DNA from: Gordionus sp. m RMFG-2023
Lineage: Eukaryota; Nematomorpha; Gordioida; Chordodea; Parachordodidae
Direction of reading: 5' to 3'
NCBI RefSeq assembly: GCF_954871325.1
Contig: NC_088775.1
Location: forward strand, 63,155,561-63,219,560
DNA length: 64,000 nucleotides
The position numbers and the translations under genes were made by a program. Below, one piece after another: positions 1 to 11,434 of the stretch. The notes beneath the pieces are model-generated. The model was given only the letters and a program-made list of their open reading frames with translations. It searched no databases and was not told the DNA's origin. Position 1 is the stretch's first letter, and every line of letters begins with the position of its first letter.

Positions 1-252
1 CTCTCCAGTCAAAATTTTGCAAATATTTGAATATCATTTTTCCAAACATAAAAATTATTTTTTAAAAATAACTTATTAAAATTTCCTTCCCTTGAGTTTA
101 TTTATGATATAAAAATTATACATCATATACAAATATTAGAATAATTTTTGCCGCATAAACTATTTTGTTAAATTTAGAGAAATATAAACTTTATGCAAGG
201 ACAAGGTTATGATGGTCAAAGCACATATTTTAAAACAAATATCCATCCGTTA
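1..252. other. A+T-rich flank without a recognised gene
   Basis: Plain A+T-rich sequence left of the first transposon. I see no coding signal, repeat array or RNA gene. Confidence 0.5.
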
Positions 253-267
253 TATACAGGGTTTCCC

Positions 268-515
268 ATTCAAAAAAGGAAAAGTCCCAATCAAAATAGG
301 AAAAGGGTCAATCATAAAAGGAAAAGTGTCAATCAAAAAAGGAAAATTAAAAAGAAAGGAAAAATTCCGATCAAAAAAGGAAAACTGTCAAACAAAAAAG
401 GAAAAAGTTTAATCAAAAAAGGAAAAAGTTTAATCAAAAAAGGAAAAGTGTCAATCGAAAAAGGAAAATTCCCAAAAGGAAAGGAAAATTCCCATTCAAA
501 AAAGGAAAATCGTAA
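268..515. repeat. Left tandem array of a roughly 20-bp unit (AAAAAAGGAAAA core)
   Basis: About a dozen units of the type AAAAAAGGAAAAGTGTCAATC lie at the left tip of the foldback element. Long open frames here (Lys-rich, KKGK repeats) come from the lack of T in the repeat, not from a gene. Confidence 0.85.
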
Positions 516-1099
516 TTTTTTTAAATTTTTATAAAAAAATTATAAATTTTTCTTAAATTTTTATTTATTTTTGTCATTCCTTCTTATTTTATTTCTAGCT
601 TTTTGCGATTTTTTTACTTTATTTATATCTTTTCTCAATTTATTTTTCTTACTATATCTTTTCTCAATTATTTTTCTTCTCATTTTTGATAATTCTTTTG
701 TATTTTTATAAATAATTTATAAATTTAGGTCCATTTTTTTAACAATTCTTTACGTTTTTTTTTTCATCATACATATGTTGTAATTTTTAAAGGGATCATA
801 ACTATCCAGGATCTTCACGGGATTTAAATAGATCCCTTTAAAATTTTAATTTTTTAAAGGATAAAGAACTATACGGCATTATCTCGTTTGAACCATGATA
901 TAGAAGAATCTTATTTTAAAAAGCGTTTTCCGCGCGTTTCGTTTTTTAATTTTATTGTTATTCATTAATTTTCAATGTTGTTTTTTTTAGCCTTATGAAA
1001 TAAGATATGTCTAATATAGGGTATCAATCGATAGCTAATCAAAAGATCTATTCTGAAGGTCAATCTCTCCCCAATAATGGGCGAGTCTAGTCTTAGGGG

Positions 1100-2410
1100 G
1101 TCAGAAATATTTTTATGAACACAAAATATCGATATGGGTATCAAATAAAAGCTAATTTTAATATGGTTTTGACTTAAAGTCTTAATTCTTGGTCTGAATG
1201 GGTATGACTTAGTCTGGGGGGGGGGGGGGGGGGGGGGGGGGGGGGCGTGAAAAAATTATTTTTTTTGATATGGGTATTAAATAAAAGCTAATTTTAATAT
1301 GGTTTGACTGAAAGTCTTTATTCTTGGTCTTGATGGGTATGACTTGGTCTGGAAGGGGGGGTAGGGGTGGAGGGGGGTGTAAAAAATAATTTTTTTGATA
1401 TGGGTATCAAATAAAAGCTAATTTTAATATGGTCTGATTGAAAGTCTTCATCCTTGGTCTGGGGGGGGGGGGGGGTAGAGGTAGAGGGGGGTTTAAAAAT
1501 AATTTTTAAATGTCGACAGTAGATATTGAAAATGAAAATAATTTTGGTACAAATAAAATAAAAGGATTATGATTTTAGAATTAATTATAAAATTATTATA
1601 ATAATTTTTGCTATTTATTTAGTAACGAGCTGCTATCTCTCTTTTTAAAAAAATATAGCACGCTAAAGCTATCGATACTAAAAAAAATAGCTATGGAATA
1701 ACGTGCTAAATATAGAACACTGCAAATTGTATATTTCAAGTTCAGGATAGGAACCGAAAAAAGATTTAAAAATTGTTTTATCTTCATTCTCTTTTATTTC
1801 TGTAAATTCTATCCAACTAGACATTTTGTTAATATGTTGAGGGCCTGACAGTCATGCCCATCAAGACAAAAAATGAATAATTTCAATTTAAAGATATTAA
1901 AATTAGCTTTTATTTGATACCCATATCGATATTTTGTGGTGATAAAAATATTCCTGACCTCCCAAGACTTAGACCCGCCCTCTATGAGTGATTATTATTA
2001 TTACAATAAAAAAATATTTTTATTACCTTTTATTTGATATACTTATCAAAAAAAAAATTTTTTACACCCCCACCCCTACCTCCCCTGAGACCATGTCATA
2101 CCCATCACAAGAATAAAGACTTTCAGTCAAACCATATTACAATTAGCTTTTATTTGATACCCATATCAAAAAAGATAATTTTTTACATCCCCACCCCCCT
2201 CCACACCCCCCCCCCCAGACCAAGAATAAAGACTTTCAGTCAAACCATATTAAAATTAGTTTTTATTTGATATCCATATCAAAAAAATAATTTTTTACAT
2301 CCTCCCCCCCCTCCACAAACCAAGAATGAAGACTTTCAGTCTAGCCATATTAAAATTAGCTTTTATTTGATACCCATATCGATATTTTGTGTTGATAAAA
2401 ATTTCTGACC
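1100..2410. repeat. Inverted inner arrays of a roughly 125-bp G-run repeat
   Basis: Three units on the left (about 1100-1500) and four inverted units on the right (about 1880-2410) share GATATGGGTATCAAATAAAA and a homopolymer of 6 to 33 G (or C). The spacer at about 1500-1860 is A+T-rich with no gene. G-run lengths are likely to be unstable or mis-assembled. Confidence 0.75.
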
Positions 2411-3099
2411 CCCCCCCCCAAACCTACACCCGCCCATTATGGGGGAAAGATTGACCTCCAGTTCAATAGATCTTTTGATTAGCTATTGATTGATGCCCTA
2501 TATTAGACATATATTATTTCATAAGGCCAAAAAAACAACATTGAAAATTAATGAATAACAATAAAATTAAAAAACGAAACGCGAGAAAAACGCTTTTTAA
2601 AATAAAATTTTCATGGTTCAATAGTGATAATGCCTTATAGTTCTTTATCCTTTAAAAAATTAAAATTTTAAAGGGATCCCTTTAAATTCCGTGAAGATCC
2701 CGGATCAGGGTTTAGAACCGTTTAGTATAACGGTTCGGTTCGTTCCGGTTTTTAGTTTAAAATTTTATAAAGGTTTTGTTCCATTTCGGTTTTTTAAAAA
2801 AAAATCATATAGGTTCGGTTCGGTTTATAATTTATAACGGTTCTTTTCGGTTTGTTCCGGTTTTTATAAATTTAATTTTAAAAAAAATTAATCATTAACC
2901 ATGTATATATTAATTTTAGAGAAAAATCTTTTTAGTTTATAATTTCTTATTTAATTTATCCATGATAATCTAATAGATATTTTTATTAAATTTAGGAAAT
3001 ATAAATTAGACAAATTAGTTTTTTTTTATTTCATAAATAAAAAAGATAAAAACAAACATGCGTAAATACAATAATCAATAAAATAATATGTATACTATA

Positions 3100-4983
3100 C
3101 TATTTAGGTTTAAAAAGAGAATTCGTACGGATAACTAAAATATTTTCTAATATTTCAGGATTTAATTTAGTTCTCTGCGCAGAGAGTATAAACTTAAGGC
3201 TTGAAAATGCTCTTTCTACGGAGACCTGCATAGCTGGAACTGCTAGCACAGTTATAGCTAACTTATAAAGTTCTGACATACTATTCTTTACATTTTCCCA
3301 ATAATTCAAAAGATTAGTATCTTTTTCTAATCTCTCTATATTATCAAATGACCGAATTATATATTCCATTTCTATATATTTATTATAATTTTCGATGCCC
3401 TGAGAATTATTCTTATTAAGACTTTCATGCGACTTTAATAAATCTTCAAAATCATCATCTAAATTATCCTTCGAATACGAACACGTAGGCATAGTATTTA
3501 GAATTTCAATATTCTGATTATTTAGATTTTGTATCAAGTTCCAAGTTTTACAAAGATGTTTTCTGGCGATCTCTCTTTCTTCAAAAGTTAAATATACATT
3601 ATATCTAGGGTCGAGATAAATAGCAGAGCAAAAAACTTCATTTTTAAAATTTATTTCTCGTGCTTTTATCGTAGAAACTAAAAGTCTGGCAAATGGAGTG
3701 TCTACTTTACTCGTTTGCATGAGACATTTGATCCACGCAGCATAAAAATCGCCCAATGTCAATTGTTCACTTTGTAAATATTTTGTTAAAACATAAGCTG
3801 GATATAAAGCTTTTAATATGTCACTAATTATTTCCCATTCATTCTCTGATAAACATTTTTCGGATATTTCTTGGCAAAAGCTTTTTAACTCTAGTAATCT
3901 CTCCAACATTAAATAGATAGAGTTCCATCTTGTGCAACAATCTATTAGTGGTTTTTTCAAATTTAATTTTGAGAGAATAGCCATTGTTGTCTGATTTCTT
4001 ATTTTTTTGCAGATGTTTCTTGCTTTATTTATAATGACAATTTCATTTGAATTTTTAATGCAATCATTAATTGCTAATTGAAATGTATGTGAAGCACATC
4101 TAACACCTATTAATATGGATCTGGCATTTGATGCAAGATTAATATTTTCAATATTAAAAGGTTCTTTATTTTCATCATGAATTATATCATTATTATTTAA
4201 ATCATCATTATCTATATCATTATTATTTAAATCATCATTAATTAAATAATCGTTAAGGTCCATCGTCTAGTATTAATAGCTTAATTAACTTAATCATATT
4301 TGCTGCATTATCGGTGGTTATTGTGTAAATCTGCTCAATTTTTATTTCATATTCTTTTAAAACATCTAGAATAATTTTTTTAAGATATTCTGATGTGTGT
4401 CGTTCTTTAATCACTTTCATGCATAGAGTCCTTAATTTTATTTTTCCGTTATTTATAAATTGAATATTGATCCCCAATATGGACCTATCATATCTAGTTG
4501 CTATATCTAATTTTAACGAAATAAGTTTTTGATATACTTCCTTTTTTATATTTTCCGAAAAATCTAACGCCATTTTTTAATATTATTGCGTATATTTTCC
4601 GAATTGATAGTTAAATTTCCACCCAATCCTATAATTATTGGATCTATAATATTTCGAAATGCTTTGTCGTCAATTGATTTTATTGGCCTACCGTGAACTG
4701 TTATTAGCTCGGTGCAGGAGCGGATTAAAGTTTCTTTATTTATATTGATTTGTATTGTAATAGTGTTGGACTTAAAAGCATCTTGGATTGTATTATACTG
4801 GTTTGCAGTTTTCGTTATTTGAATTTTTTTAATAGTCAAATTTTCTTTCTTTTTTCTTAATAATTTGAATTCCCTATTGTGGAATCTTTCTATATGTCGT
4901 TCAAGATTTTCAGCATGGTCTCCAGTTAAGATCTTACCACAATCTTCTATTTTACAAATAGATTGATTTTTTATATGAACCAT
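3100..4983 (-). pseudogene. hAT transposase, BED finger to dimerisation domain, two frame changes
   Basis: Three abutting reading frames (4983-4564, 4573-4253, 4263-3100; 139, 106 and 387 aa) make one hAT transposase of usual length. The first has a BED-type zinc finger (CKIEDCGK, then HIERFH). The second carries the first two acidic positions: LDIATRYD, and TTDNAANM, the usual VTDNA site. The third has CASHTFQLAI, TRWNSIY, and a C-terminal VPAMQVSVERAFS block holding the catalytic Glu and the dimerisation region. At both junctions the frames overlap by about ten bases, as one-base slips in A+T-rich runs would give; no intron fits there. A run of Asn/Asp (residues 4-30 of the last part) is low-complexity. 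As the sequence stands, it would not make a full protein. Confidence 0.9.
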
Positions 4984-5091
4984 TTAATAGATAACTAAAA
5001 AGCTATATGATGATAGATGAAAATCTTTTATTATATAAATAGAATAAATAAAAAAGCTTAATAGAAACAATTTTACCTTCATTTTTATTTT

Positions 5092-6062
5092 TTTAAATAA
5101 CTTGGATTATAGAATTTAAATGACAATAAATAAAATGGTCAGCAATAAATATTTTAATGATATAATAATTTTTTATTTATAAAAATCATATTTTTTTTTA
5201 AATTCAGAATTCTAATATTTATTATTAAAATAATATGTTAGTTAGCATTTACCATTATCATATATGCAAAATAAAAAAAAATATGATTAAAGAATGGCAT
5301 TTGTAATGAATATTTTTCTAAATCTGTATTTTTAAATAATAAAAATCTTACTATAAATCTTCAGTTTAAATAAGTTAACTAACATTGCATTAAATTATTT
5401 TATACTTTTATTTATTTGTGTTTTATATTAAATAGACTTACATATAAAAATAGGAATTACATTTTGATGTTAAACTAAATATAACTACTATAGTTTAATT
5501 CAAATTACCCACTCTGATATATTCTATATAAACTAAGATAAACTTTTTTTGAATATATCAATTAATAAGAAATTATTGTAAAACAATATTATATAAAAAT
5601 TGGTCAGTACTTTATTTCTGTTAGATGTTAATATAATATGACAGAATAGATAATTTAAGTTAAACTATAGTATTTATATTTAGTTTAACATCAAAATGTA
5701 ATTCCTATTTTTAATTCACTGTAACTTTATTTAAATATAAAACACATTAATAAATAAATAAAAGTATAAAAATAATTTAATGCAATGTTAATTAATTTAT
5801 TTAAACGATTTATAGTAAGATTTTTATTATTTAAAAATACAGATTTAGAAAAATATTCATTACAAATGCCATTCTTTAATCATATTTTTTTATTTTGCAT
5901 ATATGATAATGGTAAATGCTAACTAACATATTATAATAATAAATAATTTATAATATTAGAATTCTGAATTTAAAAAAACAATGATTATAAATAAAAAATT
6001 ATTATATCATTAAAATATTGCTGACTATTTTATTTATTGTCATTTAAATTCTATGATCCAAG
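5092..6062. repeat. Palindrome with arms of about 400 bp inside the hAT element
   Basis: The sequence at about 5092-5500 recurs inverted at about 5660-6062 (for example AATGACAATAAATAAAATGG against its reverse complement near 6040). It lies 5' of the transposase, between gene and terminus. It may be an insertion or part of the element; no coding content is seen. Confidence 0.7.
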
Positions 6063-6799
6063 TTTTTATAATGAGATAAAAAATTTAATTTAGCCAAGAA
6101 TAATTATGTCTGATTTTAAGATATCTTATCTAATTAACAGATAAATTGTCTAATCTCTTATAAATTAAGTATTTAAAGAAAAAACAACAAACCTGGTATT
6201 ATTTGATATATAATGTTGATAATATAAAAATATTTAATTTGATATATAATGTTTATAATATGGAAATATTTAATTTGAAAAGATATCACCAATTTAAAAA
6301 ATGCCACCAAGGAAAATTAAAATTTTAAATTTAGGTTAATAATTTAAAATTAATTATTTTTAAAACCGAACCGGTTCAAAATATTTATAACGGTTCGGTT
6401 CGCTCTTTTAATATTTTCTTCATAACGGTTCGGTTAAGGTTATGGTTCAGAAAATCATAACGGTTCATTCCGGTTTTGCGGTTCGGTTCGAACCCCTGTC
6501 CCGGATAGTTATGATCCCTTTAAAAATTACGACATATGTATGATGAAAAAAAAACATAAAGAATTGTTAAAAAATGGACCTAAATTTATAAATTATTTTT
6601 TAAAAATACAAAAGAATTATCAAAAATGAGAAGAAATAAAATTGAGAAAAGATATAGTAAGAAAAATAAATTGAGAAAAGATATAAATAAAGTAAAGAAA
6701 TCGCAAAAAGTTAGAAATAAAATAAGAAGGAATGACAAAAATAAAATAAGAAGGAATGACAAAAATAAATAAAAATTTAAGAAAAATTTATAATTTACG

Positions 6800-7056
6800 A
6801 TTTTCCTTTTCATAATGGGAATTTTCCTTTTTTGATAGACATTTTTCCTTTTTGATTGACATTTTTCCTTTTTTGATTTGACCTTTTCCTTTTTTGTTTG
6901 ACACTTTTCCTTTTTTGATCGGACTTTTTCCTTTCTTTTTGGGAATTTTCCTTTTTTGATTGACACTTTTCCTTTTTTATTTGGATTTTGATTGAACCTT
7001 TTCCTTTTATGATTGACCCTTTTCCTTTTATGATTAAAAATTTTCCTTTTTTGAAG
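6800..7056. repeat. Right tandem array, inverted partner of the left tip array
   Basis: Same unit as at the left tip, in the opposite orientation (TTTTCCTTTTTTGATTGACA type). The open frames on the minus strand here are repeat artefacts. Confidence 0.85.
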
Positions 7057-7598
7057 GGGAAACCCTGTATATTCACTTTGCATCTCATTCGTTGAATTAG
7101 CAATATCCGATTCATGTGCTCTACCTTCTATATGCAATGCCATTGGTATTTTAACTAATAAAATTGATATAATATATTTTTAGCCATTATATCCAAAATT
7201 TATGATTTTTTAAAATATCCGAAGCGGTCAGATGTTTTAAATCGAATTATATCAATGAATAAACCAGAAACCCATCATTAAAAATTAAAAAATATGTGCC
7301 TTATGTTGTGATTGCATTATTTTGATTTGCACTTATTTAAGATCTTGTGTATGAATTTGAATATTTACGGAAAATAGTTTTTTTTATATAAAATTGAATA
7401 TTTGCAAATTTGCATGATATTTTTAATAAACTAACTTAATACATAAAAAAAAATATTTGAATAAGGATTTAAAGTTGATATAATCCAATGAAATTTAATT
7501 TATTATGTTATAATCGGATGATGTTAATTTTATAATTTAAAGAGATTGGAACTTTTTTAACTTTTGGTCTAATCTCCCAATACCAAATTCTTTCAACT

Positions 7599-8545
7599 GT
7601 GACACCCTACGCGATGGGGTTATACGTCATGATTCAGTTTCGGCACTTAGAACTAGAAGAGATTATCAGAATATCTTTACATGAAATTACTAAATGGCAA
7701 GATAGTAATGTGTTCAGAAGCGATATATTATTAAATTCAATAGAACAATCAGAGTTATTCTTTGCTGCTAGTTGCATTAATAAATTATTTTCCTATAGCT
7801 CACTATTTTGTAGAAATATACAAAAACCAAATTTCGATTTGGTTCAGGTTATTGATTTGGGGAAAATTTATATGAACAGATAAATACAATAAGAATAAAT
7901 GTAGATGAATATTTTTATAATATTTATCTAGACGTTGAAAGAAAGCGAAATCTTATGATATAACACTAATTAAACCTCGTCTAGCACTTAGGCAATTATT
8001 GAGTTGTAATATTAATGTTGACTCAACTGAAGAATATTATAAAATATCCATTTTCATCCCATTCTTAGATACTTTTATATCGCAAATAAAAATACTGTTT
8101 TTAGATTTAAAACAAGCCTTTAGTAATCTTCAAATTTTATTATCTAAAGACCCTTCTTCGTTTTCTGATGCCACTATTGGTAAAATTAAATATTTAGCAA
8201 AATTTTATCATTGATATTGATACTGAAATCAATATAATCAGTGAATTTGAATTGTGGTATAAATATTTACTACGTTTGGTTATTTTATCTGAACATGCTA
8301 TTACTGCGCTCAATCGGTGTAAGGAAACATTGGCTCAATTTCCAAATATTTTAAAGTTGTTATATTCTTGTATGTTTGCCTATTACAACATGTACGAATG
8401 AAATAACCTTTTCTAACTTGTGAAAGTTAAAAACTTATTTATGAAATACTACGAATCTCGGCTAAATGGGTTAGCTCTGTTAAATATCCATAGAGATTTG
8501 GTTCCAACGACAAACGAAATTTTTGTGAATTGGCAAATTTCTCAC
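7599..8545 (+). pseudogene. ZMYM1/DUF4371-type hAT transposase, C-terminal half, decayed
   Basis: The frame at 7599-7883 gives WQDSNVFRSDILLNSIEQSE, matching the mid-region of ZMYM1-like hAT proteins. The frame from 7999 contains EEYYKISIFIPFLDTFISQI, typical of the same family just before the dimerisation domain. Further on, in shifting frames, come ALNRCKETLAQFPNI and then KVKNLFMKYYESRLNGLALL with NIHRDL, the C-terminal signature. The N-terminal half (TTF finger, first Asp) is missing and several frame changes are needed, so this is a fossil. The element's right end is probably at 8774 (see next entry); I could not find the left end. Confidence 0.8.
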
Positions 8546-8752
8546 GAAAATTAAAAAATACATTATAATTATAGTATTTAATAAAAAATTTTTATAATAT
8601 TGTAATTGATAAGAAGTTATAAAAACCTGATTATTAATTTCTAGTAAATATTTTATACACACTACAATTAGTATTTTGAAAATTTTTTTTATTCTACTTA
8701 TATTGTATGAGAATTTAAGAGCGAAGTCCCTCAAAAAAATTTCCCACTTTAT

Positions 8753-8774
8753 AGGAAATCCTGGATACGCCACT
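8753..8774. repeat. Probable hAT right terminal inverted repeat (ends CGCCACTG)
   Basis: GGATACGCCACTG is the reverse complement of the common hAT tip CAGTGGCGTATCC. It lies about 210 bases downstream of the decayed hAT coding region, so it is likely to be that element's right end. No left partner was found. Confidence 0.55.
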
Positions 8775-10115
8775 GACGTAACGTTTGTTTTTCCATATTT
8801 ATACATAACATTGTGATTGGAATAGCAGTTCCATGTGGAAATCAGCAGGAAGATCCAAGTCCTCAAAATTCAAGACCAGGATATCATTTAATAATACCAT
8901 GCCCTGGGTGGAACAGTCTATATGACGTACTCTTAATTAGTGAAGGTCAAGGCGCTGTCTTTGGACCTAACCGATACACTCGTACAGGACCACGGTTCTT
9001 AAAAAAAATCGATCCAGGCAGTGGTCATCGGTCTTTTTATTTTTTTGTTATTTTAAAAATATTTTCTACCTAATATAATTCTTGTTTATGCGGAGGAACT
9101 ATAAGTAAAGTGATTCTTTGACAAACTTATCTAAAAATTCATAAAAACTAAAATGGCATCTCTGGAAAAATAAACAAAAAAATTATATTGATTGAATAGT
9201 AAAGCAAACTCAAATATCAACAAAACACTGGTCAGGACCGTCAAAAAAACTTTATCCTCAAAAAAGATCAGGACCGTCGACTTTCATTACTTTTGATGCT
9301 GCTTTCTAAAAAATTTAAACTTTAAAGCCTATTAATAAAACTAGATCTTCCCCATCTAGACAAAAGCTCATGTGTTGAGAAATATTGAGCACTTTTTTCG
9401 TTAGGTTATTTTCATATGATTTTTTTAAAGTTTTCACATCACGATTTCATATGGCCTTTTTTGAATAAATTTTTTTTATATTTTTTAAATCATGATTCAT
9501 TTGCAAAGGTTTAGAAATAAGCCAAAGAATTATTGGGGTAAATTATTATCAAAATTGCTTTTTAATTTTGTTTTTAATGTAAATTACTAGTATTTTTCAG
9601 CATTAATTTAAGGAACAAGAAGAGTAAAATTTTCCATTCTTAATAATTTAATTTAGGCTTATATTGATACAAGATCTTCCAAATCATTTTGGCTTAATAT
9701 TGTATTCTAAATAATAAATAGACAAAATTGCCTTATTTAGTCATTCCTCTCCTAAATTTTTAACTGTTTATGATTAAAATAATTTTGCCAGATATTTATT
9801 TTGCACTCATATACAATTAAATGCAATATAAATTAATACGATAAATCAAGAAAGTTGACACAAAATATAAGTAAGCACTTAAAATAATTTGATGTATAAT
9901 GCATATGTTTTTTAAAGTAAATTAGTAAAATATTTTCACTGCATTTCCATTCTTTATAATTTTAATTTAGGCTAATTAATTTGACATAATATTGTACTAT
10001 TGTTAAATACATTCAATAAATTTTAGATAGACAATGATTATCAAAATGAACTAGCAACCAGCAGGTATCCATAAACTTTCAACAGAAAATCTTAAACACT
10101 AACCTCAAAATGTTA
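8775..10115. other. Intergenic stretch with one dispersed-repeat fragment
   Basis: No recognised gene. A short open frame around 8813-9073 contains NSRPGYHLIIPCPGWNSLYD but matches nothing I know. Positions about 9340-9450 recur inverted at about 48600-48715 (shared GAGAAATATTGAGCAC and TTTTCGTTAGGTTATTTT), so this part belongs to an old dispersed repeat. Confidence 0.45.
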
Positions 10116-10312
10116 GAACGCCTTTATATAACAGCAATAAATGGTGTCATATAAAGTTATTTTATTTTTTTATTCAACACGCTTGTTTTTTTTTCTTTAA
10201 CAAATAAATATTAAAAAAAAGTTGTTTATTATTTTTTTTTAATAAATTTTTTTTTACGTGTTTTTTTTATCTAATGGAAAAAATATTGTTTTATTATTTA
10301 ATAAATTGAAAA

Positions 10313-10696
10313 TGATGGGTTCGGTTCATCCGGTGGTAAATATTATTTTATTTTAATCATATTTATTTACAGATATAACTTACATTAAAGAAATTAAGCT
10401 TAAAATCAGCCATCACCCACCTTTAAAGTAATTAAATTATACTGTAGTTCTCGGGTATAGGCTTTTTCTTTGTCCCACTCCTAAATTAAAGCCTATAGAG
10501 GTTTAAGCAACATTTTTCGAAATGTTGTGCCTACAAGTACGTGCGGCTTGCCCACAAACGTGTGGAGGGCTCCTCATATTTTTATTTTTATATCCAAATT
10601 AAATTGTTCCAATTAGATGGAAATGAGGAAAACCTAGCGTAGCTCTGTTGAATCTTCAACGTTAGAGGGCAAAAGCGCTATATATCACGTATCACT
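10313..10696 (-). repeat. Dispersed 380-bp repeat, copy 1, interrupted at its edge by a MITE
   Basis: This block recurs in the opposite orientation at about 34548-34990. Both copies hold an 8-bp perfect stem with a four-base loop (CAACATTTCGAAAAATGTTG and its complement), GCGCTTTTGCCCTCTA and GGTGGGTGATGGCTGATTTT. The flanks TTTAATAAAT on both sides of the 10305-11245 block suggest a target duplication of about 10 bp. It has no protein content; it could be a SINE-like or small non-autonomous element. Confidence 0.65.
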
Positions 10697-11234
10697 AGTG
10701 TTTGCAACGGTCCGGTCCGGTCTTTTTTTTCTAAAATGGGATCGGACCGATGGACCGTTAAGTCAAATGAGACCAGACCGTCGGTCCGGTCCAGGCGGTC
10801 CGGTCCCACCTAAAAAAATTTTTTTTATAAAGCTACAAAAGTTTTATTCTGCATTTAAATTTATTAAAAATGAATAGTTAAATTACCCTATTAATATTTC
10901 AATTATATCATCAATTCATTTTTATTATATTATACACAAATGCCTAATCAAAGAAGAATATAAAAAGTAAACTATGAATATTGAATTTAATGAAACGGAA
11001 GAATATAAAAAGTAAACGATGAATTCGATATTATATAGTGTTAGGCATTAAATAATCATATTTTATATGTTCATGGACATACACATTAACTATAAAGCAA
11101 TTTATAGTAAACTTTTATATTCTTTAATCGGTCTTCGGTCGGACCGGACCGTGGGACCGTGTTGTTGGACGGGACCGTCCCATAGGACCGAAAAGTCTAA
11201 TAAGACCGGACCGGACCGGACTGTTGCAAACACT
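10697..11234. mobile_element. Small inverted-repeat element (MITE) with GGTCCGGTCC-rich ends
   Basis: AGTGTTTGCAACGGTCC at 10697 is matched inverted by the end at 11234 (GTTGCAAACACT). Both ends carry arrays of GGTCCG/CGGACC; the middle is A+T-rich. ATATCACGTAT occurs just outside on both sides, as expected if the element landed in the 380-bp repeat. The short open frame within it is not a gene. Confidence 0.75.
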
Positions 11235-11434
11235 ATATCACGTATTTAATAAATTTTTTAAATAAAATTTTTTTTTACGTATTTTTTTTATCTAATGGAA
11301 AAAAATATTGATGCTTTTATTATTTAATAAATTTTTTAAATAAAATTTTTTTTTACGTATTTTTTTTATCTAATGGAAAAAATGGTAATTTTAAAATTGA
11401 TGATTTTATTATTTAATATATTTTTATTTAATAG

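Larger units (their letters stand above)
2706..6498. mobile_element. hAT transposon, nearly whole, nested in the foldback element
   Basis: The ends are CAGGG (2706) and CCCTG (6498). They are flanked by a perfect 8-bp target duplication, TCCCGGAT, at 2698-2705 and 6499-6506, the length hAT elements make. Both subterminal regions carry many copies of GGTTCGGTT/AACGGTTC (about 2713-2880 and 6365-6490), probable transposase-binding repeats. The minus-strand transposase lies at 3100-4983. Joining the flanks at the duplication restores the right arm of the host foldback element, so this insertion is younger than that element. Confidence 0.93.
253..7071. mobile_element. Large non-autonomous foldback DNA transposon
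   Basis: The two ends are inverted copies: CAGGGTTTCCC begins at 257 and its reverse complement ends at 7067, both inside a longer shared ATATACAGGGTTTCCC. Inward, both arms carry a tandem array, an A+T-rich stretch, then TTTAAAGGGATC-type sequence. The left arm runs from 253 to about 1500. The right arm runs from about 1870 to 2697 and resumes at 6507-7071, because a hAT element is inserted between. The centre (about 1500-1860) has no transposase, so the element depends on enzyme made elsewhere. Both flanks read TATA, which would fit a TA target duplication, but no longer duplication is seen, so the superfamily is open. Confidence 0.8.

Noticed and set aside
193-534. 113-residue Lys-rich open frame
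   Set aside because: It is the translation of a T-poor tandem array that recurs inverted at the other end of the same element; the frame is open because the repeat lacks stops.
6586-7143. 185-residue open frame on the minus strand
   Set aside because: Same array as at 193-534, in the inverted arm. No conserved domain and no independent coding evidence.
8813-9073. 86-residue frame with PGWNSLYDVLLISEGQG, possible host exon
   Set aside because: No recognisable domain and no supported splice borders, so it is not listed as a gene.
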